In this document: positions 1 to 8,008 of the stretch, one piece after another
Layout: every line of letters begins with the position of its first letter
Numbering within the stretch: position 1 is the first letter of the stretch
From: Porphyromonas uenonis DSM 23387 = JCM 13868
Lineage (GTDB): Bacteria; Bacteroidota; Bacteroidia; Bacteroidales; Porphyromonadaceae
Direction: 5' to 3'
Assembly: GCF_000482365.1 (NCBI RefSeq)
Contig: NZ_AXVC01000026.1
Coordinates: forward strand, 1 to 64,000
Length of the DNA: 64,000 nucleotides
Made by a program: the position numbers and the translations under genes
The notes under the pieces: generated by a model
The model's database searches: none
Told to the model about the DNA's origin: nothing
The model's input: the letters and a program-made list of their open reading frames with translations, nothing else

Positions 1-2
1 GG

Positions 3-1409
3 AATGCCAGCAAGTACGCCGTCTGCGATGCCTCGGGCAACGTCATCACCGACGAGGTGGTCATCACACCTGTACCTGTAGAGGAGTACGGACTCGATAT
101 AGCCGGCGTGCAGGTCACCTCGGCGAACTGCTCCGACCTCACCGTCATCCCTGGCGTCAAGGGCAAGGTGACCTACGACCCCGCCACCAAGACGCTCACA
201 CTCGAGGATGCCTCCATCGATGGAGGAGAAGACCATCCAGGTATATGGTCAAAAGATGAGCTGACTTGTGTCGTCAAGGGGGAGGTCTCCATCACTTCTA
301 ATAATAAATGGATCGCAATGGCGTTCTATAAGAATGCCATTATAAAAGGGAATGGACAGCTCACTCTAAAGTCTTCAAATTGTGGTCTCTATACTCAGGC
401 TGCTCTACTTATTGATGGTTGTACAGTCTATGCCGAGGGCAAATGGGGAATCGCAGGCTACAACGGCACGTCTGGCGAGTCTCTTACAATCAGAAATGCT
501 ACCGTCACGGCAAAGGGTGCCGAGGGTTCCATCCGCGACCTCGCAAGCTTCACTCTTGAGGGGTGCGATATCACGAAACCCGCAGGGGCTGTCTGGAATG
601 CCAGCAAGCACGCCGTCTGCGATGCCTCGGGCAACGTCATCACCGACGAGGTGGTTATCGCATCTGTAGAGAAGTACAGACTCAATATAGCCGGCGTGTG
701 GGCCAACTCGGCGAACTGCTCTGACCTCTCGGTCATCCCTGGCGTCAAGGGCAAAGTCAGCTATGACCCCGCCACCAAGACGCTCTCCCTCGAGGATGCC
801 TCCATCGATGGAGGAGAACAACGCGGTATATGGTCAACAGATGAGCTGACTTGTGTCGTCAAGGGGGAGGTCTCCATCACTTCTAAGAATACGAGCGCAA
901 TGGGGTCCTATAAGAATGCCATTATAAAAGGGAATGGACAGCTCACTCTAAAGTCTCGAGAAGGAAGTGGTATCTATACTGAGGCTGCTCTACTTATTGA
1001 GGGTTGTACAGTCTATGCCGAAGGCGTTTATGGAATCGTAGGCAACGATGGCACGTCTGGCGAGTCTCTTACAATCAGAAATGCTACCGTCACGGCAAAG
1101 GGCACCCAGGGCTCCATCTGCGACCTCGCAAACTTCACCCTCGAGGGGTGTGAGATCACGAAACCCGCAGGGGCTGCCTGGTTTGCCAGCAAGCACGCCG
1201 TCTGCGATGCCTCGGGCAACGTCATCACCGACGAGGTGGTCATCACTCCGAAGGGTGGCACAGCGATCGACTTCGTCACACCAGAGCTGCAACCCGCGGA
1301 TGGTGCTATCTACGATATGAATGGCGTGCTACGCTCCGAGCCTCTCGATGAGCTACCTACAGGTGTCTACATCATCGGTGGCCAGAAGGTCATGCATGTA
1401 CAGCGTTAG
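3..1409 (+). CDS. Modular repeat surface protein, C-terminal part (5' truncated by window)
   Basis: The reading frame is open from the first bases, so the N-terminus lies outside the window; 468 residues are visible. It holds the end of one module and two complete modules of about 195 residues. Each module runs through YDPATKTLTLEDASIDGG, DELTCVVKGEVSITS, NAIIKGNGQLTLKS, GCTVYAEG, ESLTIRNATVTAKG, ITKPAGA and VCDASGNVITDEVV. The short, regular beta-rich segments suggest a beta-solenoid or carbohydrate-binding-like fold, but that is inference. The protein ends in a short tail (IYDMNGVLRSEP, GVYIIGG, KVMHVQR) that resembles the end of a T9SS sorting domain without its N-terminal part. Paralogues lie on the minus strand from 55818 to 64000. 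An export role is likely; the ligand is unknown. Confidence 0.8.
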   Translation, partial: NASKYAVCDASGNVITDEVVITPVPVEEYGLDIAGVQVTSANCSDLTVIPGVKGKVTYDPATKTLTLEDASIDGGEDHPGIWSKDELTCVVKGEVSITSNNKWIAMAFYKNAIIKGNGQLTLKSSNCGLYTQAALLIDGCTVYAEGKWGIAGYNGTSGESLTIRNATVTAKGAEGSIRDLASFTLEGCDITKPAGAVWNASKHAVCDASGNVITDEVVIASVEKYRLNIAGVWANSANCSDLSVIPGVKGKVSYDPATKTLSLEDASIDGGEQRGIWSTDELTCVVKGEVSITSKNTSAMGSYKNAIIKGNGQLTLKSREGSGIYTEAALLIEGCTVYAEGVYGIVGNDGTSGESLTIRNATVTAKGTQGSICDLANFTLEGCEITKPAGAAWFASKHAVCDASGNVITDEVVITPKGGTAIDFVTPELQPADGAIYDMNGVLRSEPLDELPTGVYIIGGQKVMHVQR

Positions 1410-1543
1410 CTGTTGGCTGTTGGCTGTTGGCTATTAGCTGTTGGCTAGAGTCACTAGTACTCCGATAGCTCCGATCACTCCGATAGCTCCGATCACTCCG
1501 ATAGCTAACAGCCAAGAGCCAACAGCCAACAGCCAAGAGCCAA
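1406..1543. repeat. Inverted arrays of TTGGCTG / CAGCCAA around a TCCGATAG repeat
   Basis: Starting at the stop codon of the surface gene, 1406-1446 repeats TTGGCTGT and 1501-1543 repeats the complement (AGCCAACAGCCAAC), so a long hairpin or cruciform can form. The middle (1455-1502) is a short tandem repeat of ACTCCGATAGCTCCGATC. The same arrangement occurs at 55700-55822 and 62926-63062, each time directly 3' of a surface gene. It could end transcription or be a recombination or slippage substrate. Confidence 0.8.
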
Positions 1544-1565
1544 CGAAAAATAGCTGTTTGAAGTT

Positions 1566-1622
1566 CTGAGGGGAGTGTGTAGTCGGTCGGCACGCAAGTT
1601 CCACTGCTACGCCTCCTCTCAG
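1566..1622 (+). promoter_or_regulatory. Conserved 57-nt leader hairpin, copy 1
   Basis: A 57-nt block starts CTGAGGGGAG and ends CTCCTCTCAG; an inner GTGTAGT pairs with GCTACGC through G-U wobbles. It ends 105 nt before the ATG of the LRR gene at 1728 and is followed by TTTT. Four more copies of exactly the same length are at 55621-55677, 57904-57960, 60687-60743 and 62832-62888, each upstream of a surface-protein or LRR gene in the same orientation. It may be a leader RNA structure or a terminator for the gene before it. Confidence 0.7.
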
Positions 1623-1727
1623 TTTTCGACAGACATCTCTACTACACCTGACGCAATACACTTCAAAGCATCATAATGCAAGGGAAAAGCACTCCCTAAT
1701 ATATACGACTATCACTTTAAGCAATAT

Positions 1728-3890
1728 ATGACTATGAAAAAACAACTACGCATTGGGATCTATATCCTACTAGCCACACTCCTAGCGAGTGTCGCTGTCG
1801 CACAGGAGCCTACTACTCCGGCTCTGCGCTCTGGACAAAAGGGTGTGATCACCATGACCACCTCTCTTAAGGTTGGGAAAGAATTCAATCTGACCGTCAA
1901 AGGTTCAGACATCTCCATTGTAGGCCTCGAGAAGAAGACCGACAGCACCTACACCATCACGAGCCAGACGATCAAAATCGAGGGCGAGGTGCAAAGTCTG
2001 AAATGCTCAAAGAATATGCTGACCAGCCTCACTTTGGAGCGTTGCTCCTCCCTGACAGAGCTGATCTGCCGTTGGAATGATGAGATAACTAGCCTAGACC
2101 TGTCGTCTTGCACCGCATTGACCAAGCTAGAGCTCCCCAGCTGTCTAAATTTGACCAGCCTAGATTTGTCGCACAACACCGCATTGACCGAGCTTTACTG
2201 TCCTGACAATTTGACCAGCCTAGACTTGTCGCACAACACCGCATTGACCGAGTTCAAGTGTGAGTACCTTCAACTGTCCAGCCTAGACTTATCGCATAAT
2301 AAGGCACTGAAGGTCTTCAGGGCAGAGGGAGTTAGTATGACTAAGCTAGACTTTTCACACAACACAGCACTGGAAGTGATGGTTGCGAGAGAAGGTTCAC
2401 TGAAGAGCTTGACCCTCCCCAAGAGCAAGACGCTGAGAGTTCTTGACTATGCAGAGACTAAAGTCGGGCATATGGATGTCTCTAACTATCCAGCCTTGGA
2501 GGAGCTTCGGTGTGGATACAATAACTTAACGCATCTGGACGTGTCAAACAATAGGCGCTTAAAGATCCTTGCCTGCGATGGCAACAAACTGACCAGCTTG
2601 GATCTCTCGAATAATCCTGCCCTAGAAGTGTTGGATTGCGGTGAAAACCCCTTGACCAGTCTAAACGTATCAAATCTGCCCGCCCTTACAAGTTTGGACT
2701 GCTGGGGAGCCCAGCTGACTAGCTTGGATCTATCAAGCAATCCTGCGCTGACAGAGTTGTCTTGCGATCGCAATCAGCTAACCAGCTTGGATCTCTCAAA
2801 GCAGACTGCTTTGGAGGAGGTCAGGTGTTTTGAAAACCTTCTGACCAAGCTAGAGCTCGCCAATTGTCCCAATCTAACTTCCCTAGATTGTAGAAACAAC
2901 TTGCTGACCAAGCTAGAGCTCTCCAGCTGTCCAAATTTGAACAGAATAGAGTGCTATGGCAACTTGATTCTGGCAAACGAGATGACCAACCTCGTGAAAG
3001 CTTTGCCGGACCGTAACGGTAAGACAAAAGGTTGGTTTAGAGTATTTGACTCTAGTTCAAGTGATGAGAAGAATGTTTGCTACACCTATCATGTGGACAT
3101 CGCCAAAGCCAAGGGTTGGAATGTACAAGCGGAAATGGGAATGGGAATAGGAACAAGAGACTATCGAGGTAAGCCCACGCCAACGTACGAGGTCACGCTC
3201 TCAGCAAACGAAGAAGGTGGAACGATCTTGACCGCAGAAGCGAAAGACTTAAAGATGGTACCCTACGGTACGGATCTATTTATCGTCGACAATCCTAAAG
3301 AGGGGTACGAGCTTACCGCTCTCACAGCGAACGAAACGGATATCCTAGCTACGAAGAAGGTCTTCATCACGGGTCACACAATAATCAAGGCGACCTTTAC
3401 TAAGAAGCCCAAGACCTACAAGGTAACACTGAAGCCTACCGAGCACGGTACCATCTCCATCAAGGAGCAGGAGCAGGTCGATCTCAACGCTGTGCCCGAG
3501 GGAACGAAGCTGACGGTCGTAGCAAAGGGTGCCAACGACAAATGCGAGCTCACCAAGCTTACAGCAAATGGCGAGGACATCCTCATGGATATGACCTTCA
3601 CCGTCACAAAGGACACGGAGGTCATTGCTGAGTTTGTCGACCACACGGGCATTGATGCAGTCGCTGCGAATGCGTTTGTCATCTATCCTAACCCTGCTAG
3701 CGAGGCTGCTACCGTCACAGGTCTAGCACCTGAGGCAGCCGTAGCACTCTACACGCTGGATGGACAGCTGATCACACGCCTAGCTGCTGACCGCTCGGGT
3801 CGCCTACAGATAGACCTCACCGCACTGAGCGAGGGTACCTATCTCGTAGTCACCGAGGGTGCTGCACAGCGCCTCGTCGTCAAGCACTAA
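1728..3890 (+). CDS. T9SS-exported leucine-rich-repeat surface protein
   Basis: A 720-residue secreted protein. Residues 1-25 form a signal peptide ending AVAQ. About residues 85-415 are LRRs of roughly 21 residues (LTSLDLSHNTALTELYC type). These are followed by two glycine-rich beta modules resembling divergent InlB B-repeats (about 485-560 and 560-635). A T9SS type A sorting domain begins at YPNPAS (653-658) and ends LVVKH. The expected route is Sec export, then T9SS transport across the outer membrane with removal of the tail. The signal peptide and last 170 or so residues nearly match the LRR protein at 53676-55514, while the LRR cores differ, so cores seem to be exchanged between fixed ends. 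LRR proteins often bind host or bacterial proteins; the partner is unknown. Confidence 0.88.
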   Translation: MTMKKQLRIGIYILLATLLASVAVAQEPTTPALRSGQKGVITMTTSLKVGKEFNLTVKGSDISIVGLEKKTDSTYTITSQTIKIEGEVQSLKCSKNMLTSLTLERCSSLTELICRWNDEITSLDLSSCTALTKLELPSCLNLTSLDLSHNTALTELYCPDNLTSLDLSHNTALTEFKCEYLQLSSLDLSHNKALKVFRAEGVSMTKLDFSHNTALEVMVAREGSLKSLTLPKSKTLRVLDYAETKVGHMDVSNYPALEELRCGYNNLTHLDVSNNRRLKILACDGNKLTSLDLSNNPALEVLDCGENPLTSLNVSNLPALTSLDCWGAQLTSLDLSSNPALTELSCDRNQLTSLDLSKQTALEEVRCFENLLTKLELANCPNLTSLDCRNNLLTKLELSSCPNLNRIECYGNLILANEMTNLVKALPDRNGKTKGWFRVFDSSSSDEKNVCYTYHVDIAKAKGWNVQAEMGMGIGTRDYRGKPTPTYEVTLSANEEGGTILTAEAKDLKMVPYGTDLFIVDNPKEGYELTALTANETDILATKKVFITGHTIIKATFTKKPKTYKVTLKPTEHGTISIKEQEQVDLNAVPEGTKLTVVAKGANDKCELTKLTANGEDILMDMTFTVTKDTEVIAEFVDHTGIDAVAANAFVIYPNPASEAATVTGLAPEAAVALYTLDGQLITRLAADRSGRLQIDLTALSEGTYLVVTEGAAQRLVVKH

Positions 3891-3937
3891 GGACCACGAT
3901 CTGACAGACGATAAGTTTGTCAGACTACAATAATAAT

Positions 3938-3974
3938 AGAAGAGCTCCGTAGGACTATCCTGCGAAGCTCTTCT
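3938..3974 (+). terminator. Terminator after LRR gene
   Basis: AGAAGAGCTccgtagga and its near-complement around CTAT, ending AAGCTCTTCTT, form a strong hairpin 48 nt after the stop codon. The same hairpin follows the mirror LRR gene at 53595-53631. Confidence 0.75.
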
Positions 3975-4033
3975 TGCATATTTAGAGGTCGGAGGGATCG
4001 GAGGGGTCGGAGCTATCGGACGAGTAACCCTGT

Positions 4034-4271
4034 GTAGGGACGCACGGCTAGTATCTAGCGGGAGGGCGTCCGTTTCCGTTTATTTAGAAGTTAGAGCGAG
4101 ACGTGTAGCCCGCTGTAGGGACGCACGATCTGTGCGTCCGTTTCCGTTAAAGCCGTGACGATGTAACCTTTGACACAACGGACGCACAGATCGTGCGTCC
4201 CTACAACCGTTACTCGTCTTGCTGTACTACAACGGACGCCCTCCCGCTAGATACTAGCCGTGCGTCCCTAC
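4034..4271. repeat. Nested perfect inverted repeats (GGGACGCAC palindrome)
   Basis: The outer arms 4034-4074 and 4231-4271 are exact reverse complements over 41 nt (GTAGGGACGCACGGC... with ...GCCGTGCGTCCCTAC). Inside them, 4114-4142 and 4177-4205 are exact reverse complements over 29 nt. The inner arms carry a further small palindrome, GCACGATCTGTGC. A shorter relative lies at 53336-53545. Together with the LRR terminator it fills the gap to ribD. No ORF is convincing here. Confidence 0.9.
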
Positions 4272-4301
4272 AGGAGTCGTCCCCGTGCGTCCCTGCAACC
4301 G

Positions 4302-5318
4302 CTACACGTTGGGGGCGGGGACGCCGTCGTGGAGCTGGACGGGGGCATGCTCGACGTTGAGTTCGTCGTAGAGCCCTGCGTCGAGGAAGCGCTGCAGGAC
4401 CTGTGCACCTCCCTCGACGAGGAGCGACTCGACGCCTCGACTACGCAGGAGCGTGAGCAGATCGCGCACCTCGCCAGTCGTGGCGAGGCAGGAGACGTGA
4501 GGCGGGTATTGTCCGTCGGGTACCTGCTCTATGAGTGCAGGCGGGAGAAGTATGATCGTTGGTGCCGTAGCGTCTTGCAGCATACGCAACTCTGGACGAG
4601 GCAGACGGCTGTGACACCAGAGGAGACGGATCGGCTGACCGCCACTACCCGAGCGATTGGTCAGGAGCGGGTCGTCCAGCTCGGCGGTGTGATGACCCAC
4701 CAAGATCGCATCGTGGAGCGCACGCAGACGATGCACCGAGCGCTGTCGGAGTGGCGAACTGAAGATGTAAGGTGCCTCGCTCGCATCGTGACGCAGGCGA
4801 TCGATGTAGTGGTCGGCACTCTCGGCCCACTTGAGCGTGACGTAGGGTCGCCCTAAGGTCTGCGCCACGAGGAAGTGGCGGTTGAGCGCGATAGCCTCTT
4901 GCTCTAAGCAACCGACCGAGACCTCGATGCCCGCTGCGCGAAGGCGTGCCACGCCTCGTCCGTCCACTTTGGCAAAGGGATCCAGCATAGCGATGACCAC
5001 TCGGGCGGGTCGCAACCCCGCAATGAGCTCTGCGCAGGGCGGTGTCTTGCCGTAGTGAGCGCAAGGCTCTAAGCTCACGTACCAGGTCGCCTCGCCGATA
5101 ACGCCTCGCAGCTCCTCGGGGACACTACGCCACGCCATCACTTCGGCATGCGGTGCCCCCGCATAATGGTGGTAACCTTCGCCAATAATCTTATCTTTGT
5201 AGACGATTACCGAGCCGACCATCGGATTGGGACTGGTGCGCCCCTGCGCTAAGGCTGCGAGTTGCAGGCAGCGCTGCATATAGATCTCGTCTGGTGTGGT
5301 AGGTGCTGTACGTTTCAT
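4302..5318 (-). CDS. ribD: Riboflavin biosynthesis deaminase/reductase RibD
   Basis: A bifunctional enzyme of 338 residues that deaminates the diaminohydroxy-phosphoribosylaminopyrimidine and reduces its ribosyl side chain, two steps of riboflavin synthesis. The N-terminal deaminase half has the zinc site HAE (H57, E59) and PCxxxxxxPPC (C86, C95). The C-terminal half (from about 155) is the RibD reductase domain, with a GGxxxL-type end (LLVEGGAQVLQRFLDAGL). Length is slightly short for the family but both domains are present. The start at MKRTA gives a normal lead-in to YMQRCLQLA; M14 is an alternative. It is divergent from prmC with only 19 nt between the two starts. Confidence 0.95.
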   Translation of the reverse strand: MKRTAPTTPDEIYMQRCLQLAALAQGRTSPNPMVGSVIVYKDKIIGEGYHHYAGAPHAEVMAWRSVPEELRGVIGEATWYVSLEPCAHYGKTPPCAELIAGLRPARVVIAMLDPFAKVDGRGVARLRAAGIEVSVGCLEQEAIALNRHFLVAQTLGRPYVTLKWAESADHYIDRLRHDASEAPYIFSSPLRQRSVHRLRALHDAILVGHHTAELDDPLLTNRSGSGGQPIRLLWCHSRLPRPELRMLQDATAPTIILLPPALIEQVPDGQYPPHVSCLATTGEVRDLLTLLRSRGVESLLVEGGAQVLQRFLDAGLYDELNVEHAPVQLHDGVPAPNV

Positions 5319-5337
5319 CAGGATAAAGGTCGCTACA

Positions 5338-6246
5338 ATGAGTGAGGCTATGATAGTTGCTGGTATGACGCTGCGTGATGCGGCTCTTGCGATAGCGGAG
5401 GCGCTGCCCGCTTACTATGCCGAGATGCGGGAGCGTCAGGCTATGAGCGAAATGCTCCTACAGCATATCACCAGGCTTAGCCAGACAAACTATCTGCTTG
5501 ACCGCAAAGTTAGACAATTGTCTGACACGGAAGCCACTTGGCTCTGCCAAGCCCTCAAGCGACTAGCGCACGATGAGCCGATACAGTACATCTTAGGAGT
5601 GGCGCCCTTCGGCTCTTTCGACCTAGCTGTCGGCAGGGGGGTGCTCATACCACGCCCCGAGACGGCCGAGCTGTGCGAACTGATCCTCGCTCGTCACCCC
5701 GTCACGGAGGCTCCCCAGCGGCTCCTCGACGTGGGGTGTGGCTCCGCCTGCATACCTATATATATAGGTAGTCACCGACCCAGTTGGCAGATCTATGCGA
5801 TGGATCAGTCGGAGCAAGCGCTAGGCTATGCAGAGCAAAACGTTCGTCAGACAGGTGTCGCCGTCCAGCTCTTCCGTGGCGACCTCTTCGCCTGGTGCCA
5901 GGGGAAAGGTATCCCCGCCAAGCTTCCTCCGATAGACCTTTTGGTGAGCAATCCGCCCTATATCCCCGAATGCGACCAAGCGACGATGCGCCCCAATGTC
6001 CTCGTGGGCGAGCCTCACGAGGCACTCTTCGTACCAGACGCCGATCCGCTCCGCTACTACCGTGCGCTCGTGGCGCTCGTGCCACAGATCCGCTCGCCCC
6101 ACGCCCCACTCACGCTCTACTGCGAGACGCATCACCAGCTGGCGCACGAGGTGGCGGTGCTCTGTGAGCAGGCGGGAGCCACTTCGTCAGAAGTGCTCAA
6201 AGACTTGACGGGCCGAGAGCGATTTGTACAAGCCACCTTTCAGTAA
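5338..6246 (+). CDS. prmC: Peptide chain release factor N5-glutamine methyltransferase PrmC
   Basis: Methylates the GGQ glutamine of release factors RF1 and RF2 using S-adenosylmethionine. The 302-residue product has the SAM-binding motif DVGCGSA (131-137) and the hallmark NPPY (205-208) that holds the substrate glutamine, preceded by an N-terminal helical release-factor-binding domain. An upstream in-frame ATG at 5296 would overlap the divergent ribD start; the ATG at 5338 (MSEAMIVAG) leaves the families' normal N-terminal length. It leads a tight group with recX (12-nt gap) and comF. Confidence 0.93.
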   Translation: MSEAMIVAGMTLRDAALAIAEALPAYYAEMRERQAMSEMLLQHITRLSQTNYLLDRKVRQLSDTEATWLCQALKRLAHDEPIQYILGVAPFGSFDLAVGRGVLIPRPETAELCELILARHPVTEAPQRLLDVGCGSACIPIYIGSHRPSWQIYAMDQSEQALGYAEQNVRQTGVAVQLFRGDLFAWCQGKGIPAKLPPIDLLVSNPPYIPECDQATMRPNVLVGEPHEALFVPDADPLRYYRALVALVPQIRSPHAPLTLYCETHHQLAHEVAVLCEQAGATSSEVLKDLTGRERFVQATFQ

Positions 6247-6258
6247 AAACGAAACCCT

Positions 6259-6738
6259 ATGGACACCGATATACTCAACAAAGCCAAGTACTACTGCGCA
6301 CGTGCCGAGCGCTCGCCACGCAATCTGCGCCTTTTCCTAATGCGTCGGGAGGTACCTTCGGACGAGATTGACGAGTACCTCGCCCTGCTCCAGGAGGGTC
6401 GCTACTATGATCCGCAGCGCTACGCCGAGAGCTACGCCCGCACACGCTATCGAGACATGAGCCAGGGACCCCACAAGATACGTCAGGCGCTACGTATGCA
6501 GGAGGTGCCGACGGAGATCATCGAGGCGGTGCTACCGGAGATCCTTGAGGCGGAGCAGCCGAACTACTCCCTCGCTGAGCTTCTCGAGAGCAAGCTGCGT
6601 CGCACCTCGGCACGAACGCCTCGTGCGCTCTTTGACAAGATGATGCGCTACGGCGTGGGGCGTGGTTACCACCAGAGCGAAGTGTACGAAGCGCTGCAAG
6701 AGGTGCTCCAGAGAATACGGGAGGAGGAAGAGGAATAA
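6259..6738 (+). CDS. recX: Regulatory protein RecX
   Basis: A 159-residue, charged, all-helical protein matching RecX, which binds RecA filaments and modulates recombination. The three-helix repeat pattern is visible: LRLFLMRREVPSDEIDEYL, a central YARTRYRDMSQGPHKIRQAL block, and a C-terminal ALFDKMMRYGVGRGYHQSEV block. It lies between prmC and comF in the same orientation with short gaps, so it is probably co-transcribed with them rather than with recA. Confidence 0.88.
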   Translation: MDTDILNKAKYYCARAERSPRNLRLFLMRREVPSDEIDEYLALLQEGRYYDPQRYAESYARTRYRDMSQGPHKIRQALRMQEVPTEIIEAVLPEILEAEQPNYSLAELLESKLRRTSARTPRALFDKMMRYGVGRGYHQSEVYEALQEVLQRIREEEEE

Positions 6739-6761
6739 AGCGTAAAAGGTGCCGAACCCTG

Positions 6762-7514
6762 ATGAGCCACAAACCGACGAAAAGCCCCTCCGCAGGACGC
6801 ATCGCTCCGCCACTGCCACAAGGTTGGCGGGCAACGGCTCGTGAGTCGCTCCTACAGCTCCTCTACCCACGCTGGTGTCCCGCCTGTCACACGCTACTCC
6901 CGCCGAATGCTCCGCCCCTCTGCCTTACCTGTCAAGGCACACTGGGACGCTATCACGAGCATACGGTCGGTGCGCTGGACCGCTTGCGTGGAGCCCAGCC
7001 GATGCCTCGCAGGGTGCTGGCACCCTATCTCTACGCTCGTGACGATGCGATGGCGCTCGTCGTCCACGACATCAAGTATCACGGCAATAAGCCTCTCGCG
7101 AGGTATATGGGTCGTCTCATGGGGACGCTCCTACCGCTCGAGCAGGAGCAGATAGACTACATCATCCCCGTGCCGCTGACGCCGGCCCGTGCACTGGAGC
7201 GAGGGTACAATCAGGCGACGCTCCTTGCCGAGGGCATCTCTTCCGTTACGGGCATCCCCTATCTGGCTCACGCTTTGCGACGTACACGCTTTCAGGGTAG
7301 TCAGACGCACCGTGACCGCACGCACCGTCTAGAGGCTATGCTCGGGAGCTTCACACTAGGCAGCGAAGCGATCCCCCCAGATAGCCACATCCTACTCCTA
7401 GACGATGTGCTCACGACTGGCGCAACCCTCACGGCTGCGCTCAATGCTCTGGTGGACATTCCCCTAGCGCAGGTCTCCGTCGGTGTCCTAGCGGTCGGCA
7501 CGCCCACGGCTTAG
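6762..7514 (+). CDS. comF: ComF family phosphoribosyltransferase-like protein
   Basis: A 250-residue ComF-family protein, a group linked to DNA uptake in transformable bacteria but of uncertain biochemical role. The N-terminus has a zinc-ribbon motif, CxxC at 39-42 and CxxC at 54-57. The C-terminal half is a type I phosphoribosyltransferase fold with the PRPP loop LLLDDVLTTGAT (about 211-222) and a YNQATLLAEG helix. It is last in the prmC-recX-comF group and is followed by an intergenic stretch rich in palindromes. A DNA-uptake role is not shown here. Confidence 0.88.
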   Translation: MSHKPTKSPSAGRIAPPLPQGWRATARESLLQLLYPRWCPACHTLLPPNAPPLCLTCQGTLGRYHEHTVGALDRLRGAQPMPRRVLAPYLYARDDAMALVVHDIKYHGNKPLARYMGRLMGTLLPLEQEQIDYIIPVPLTPARALERGYNQATLLAEGISSVTGIPYLAHALRRTRFQGSQTHRDRTHRLEAMLGSFTLGSEAIPPDSHILLLDDVLTTGATLTAALNALVDIPLAQVSVGVLAVGTPTA

Positions 7515-7538
7515 CTGGCTGTTGGCTCTACCCTCTAG

Positions 7539-7899
7539 CAGGGGTGACGCATGATAAAAATGAGCTCATTTCAATTCCTACCTAGGAAATGGCAAAATTC
7601 TTCCGTAGATATTTCTGATTTGCTACCTAGGAAATGGGCAAATTCTTCGGACTTATGATTTGATTCTTCCGAAGTTTCATTTGATTCCTCCGAAGAATTT
7701 TTTCTTTCCTACGTAGGAATTGGGGCAATTCCTAGGTAGCTATTTGGCAAATTCCTAGGTAGGAATTCAATTAGAGGTTAGAGGTTAGAAATTAGAGGTT
7801 GGAGTAAGCGGAGTAATCAGAAGCCATCGGAACTATCGGAGCTGATCTCTAACTTGAGACTGTTGACTTTTGCAACAGTCTCATCATGCGTCAGCCCTG
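7539..7899. mobile_element. MITE-like palindromic element with terminal inverted repeats (CCTAGG/TTCGGA family)
   Basis: The ends 7539-7555 (CAGGGGTGACGCATGAT) and 7883-7899 are inverted repeats matching at 16 of 17 positions. Inside are several CCTACCTAGG and CCTAGGTAGG boxes in opposite orientations around a centre of TTCGGA/TCCGAAG boxes (about 7635-7700). The right part carries TTAGAGG and ATCGGA repeats and a 27-nt hairpin. There is no coding capacity. Related copies are at 30200-30460 and 53090-53276, and a half copy at 19160-19216. This fits a non-autonomous miniature element; no transposase is visible in the window. Confidence 0.65.
7856..7882. repeat. 27-nt perfect hairpin GAGACTGTTG, copy 1
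   Basis: Ten-base arms GAGACTGTTG and CAACAGTCTC pair perfectly around the loop ACTTTTG. Copies with the loop in the other orientation (CAAAAGT) are at 14738-14764, 32136-32162 and 52999-53025. Confidence 0.85.
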
Positions 7900-7914
7900 T
7901 AGTCTCTAATTTCG

Positions 7915-7923
7915 TACCTTTGC
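7915..7923 (+). promoter_or_regulatory. Promoter -7 box for transporter gene
   Basis: TACCTTTGC matches the Bacteroidetes -7 consensus TAnnTTTG, 85 nt before the transporter ATG. It follows directly on the right end of the palindromic element. No clear -33 TTG was seen. Confidence 0.6.
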
Positions 7924-8008
7924 GTCATAGTTGGAGCGTTTGGTCTAGACGATGTGCTCCCACGTTGTATGGCTCCTGAGGAGGAGCCTCACTTTCTAAG
8001 ATACATGT

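Noticed and set aside
4260..4856. A 198-codon plus-strand frame opposite the 3' half of ribD
   Set aside because: It is the antisense of a well-recognised RibD reductase domain and has no family features of its own.
7539..7899. Palindromic intergenic repeats considered as a CRISPR array
   Set aside because: Repeat units vary in length and orientation, there are no unique spacers of constant size and no cas genes in the window.
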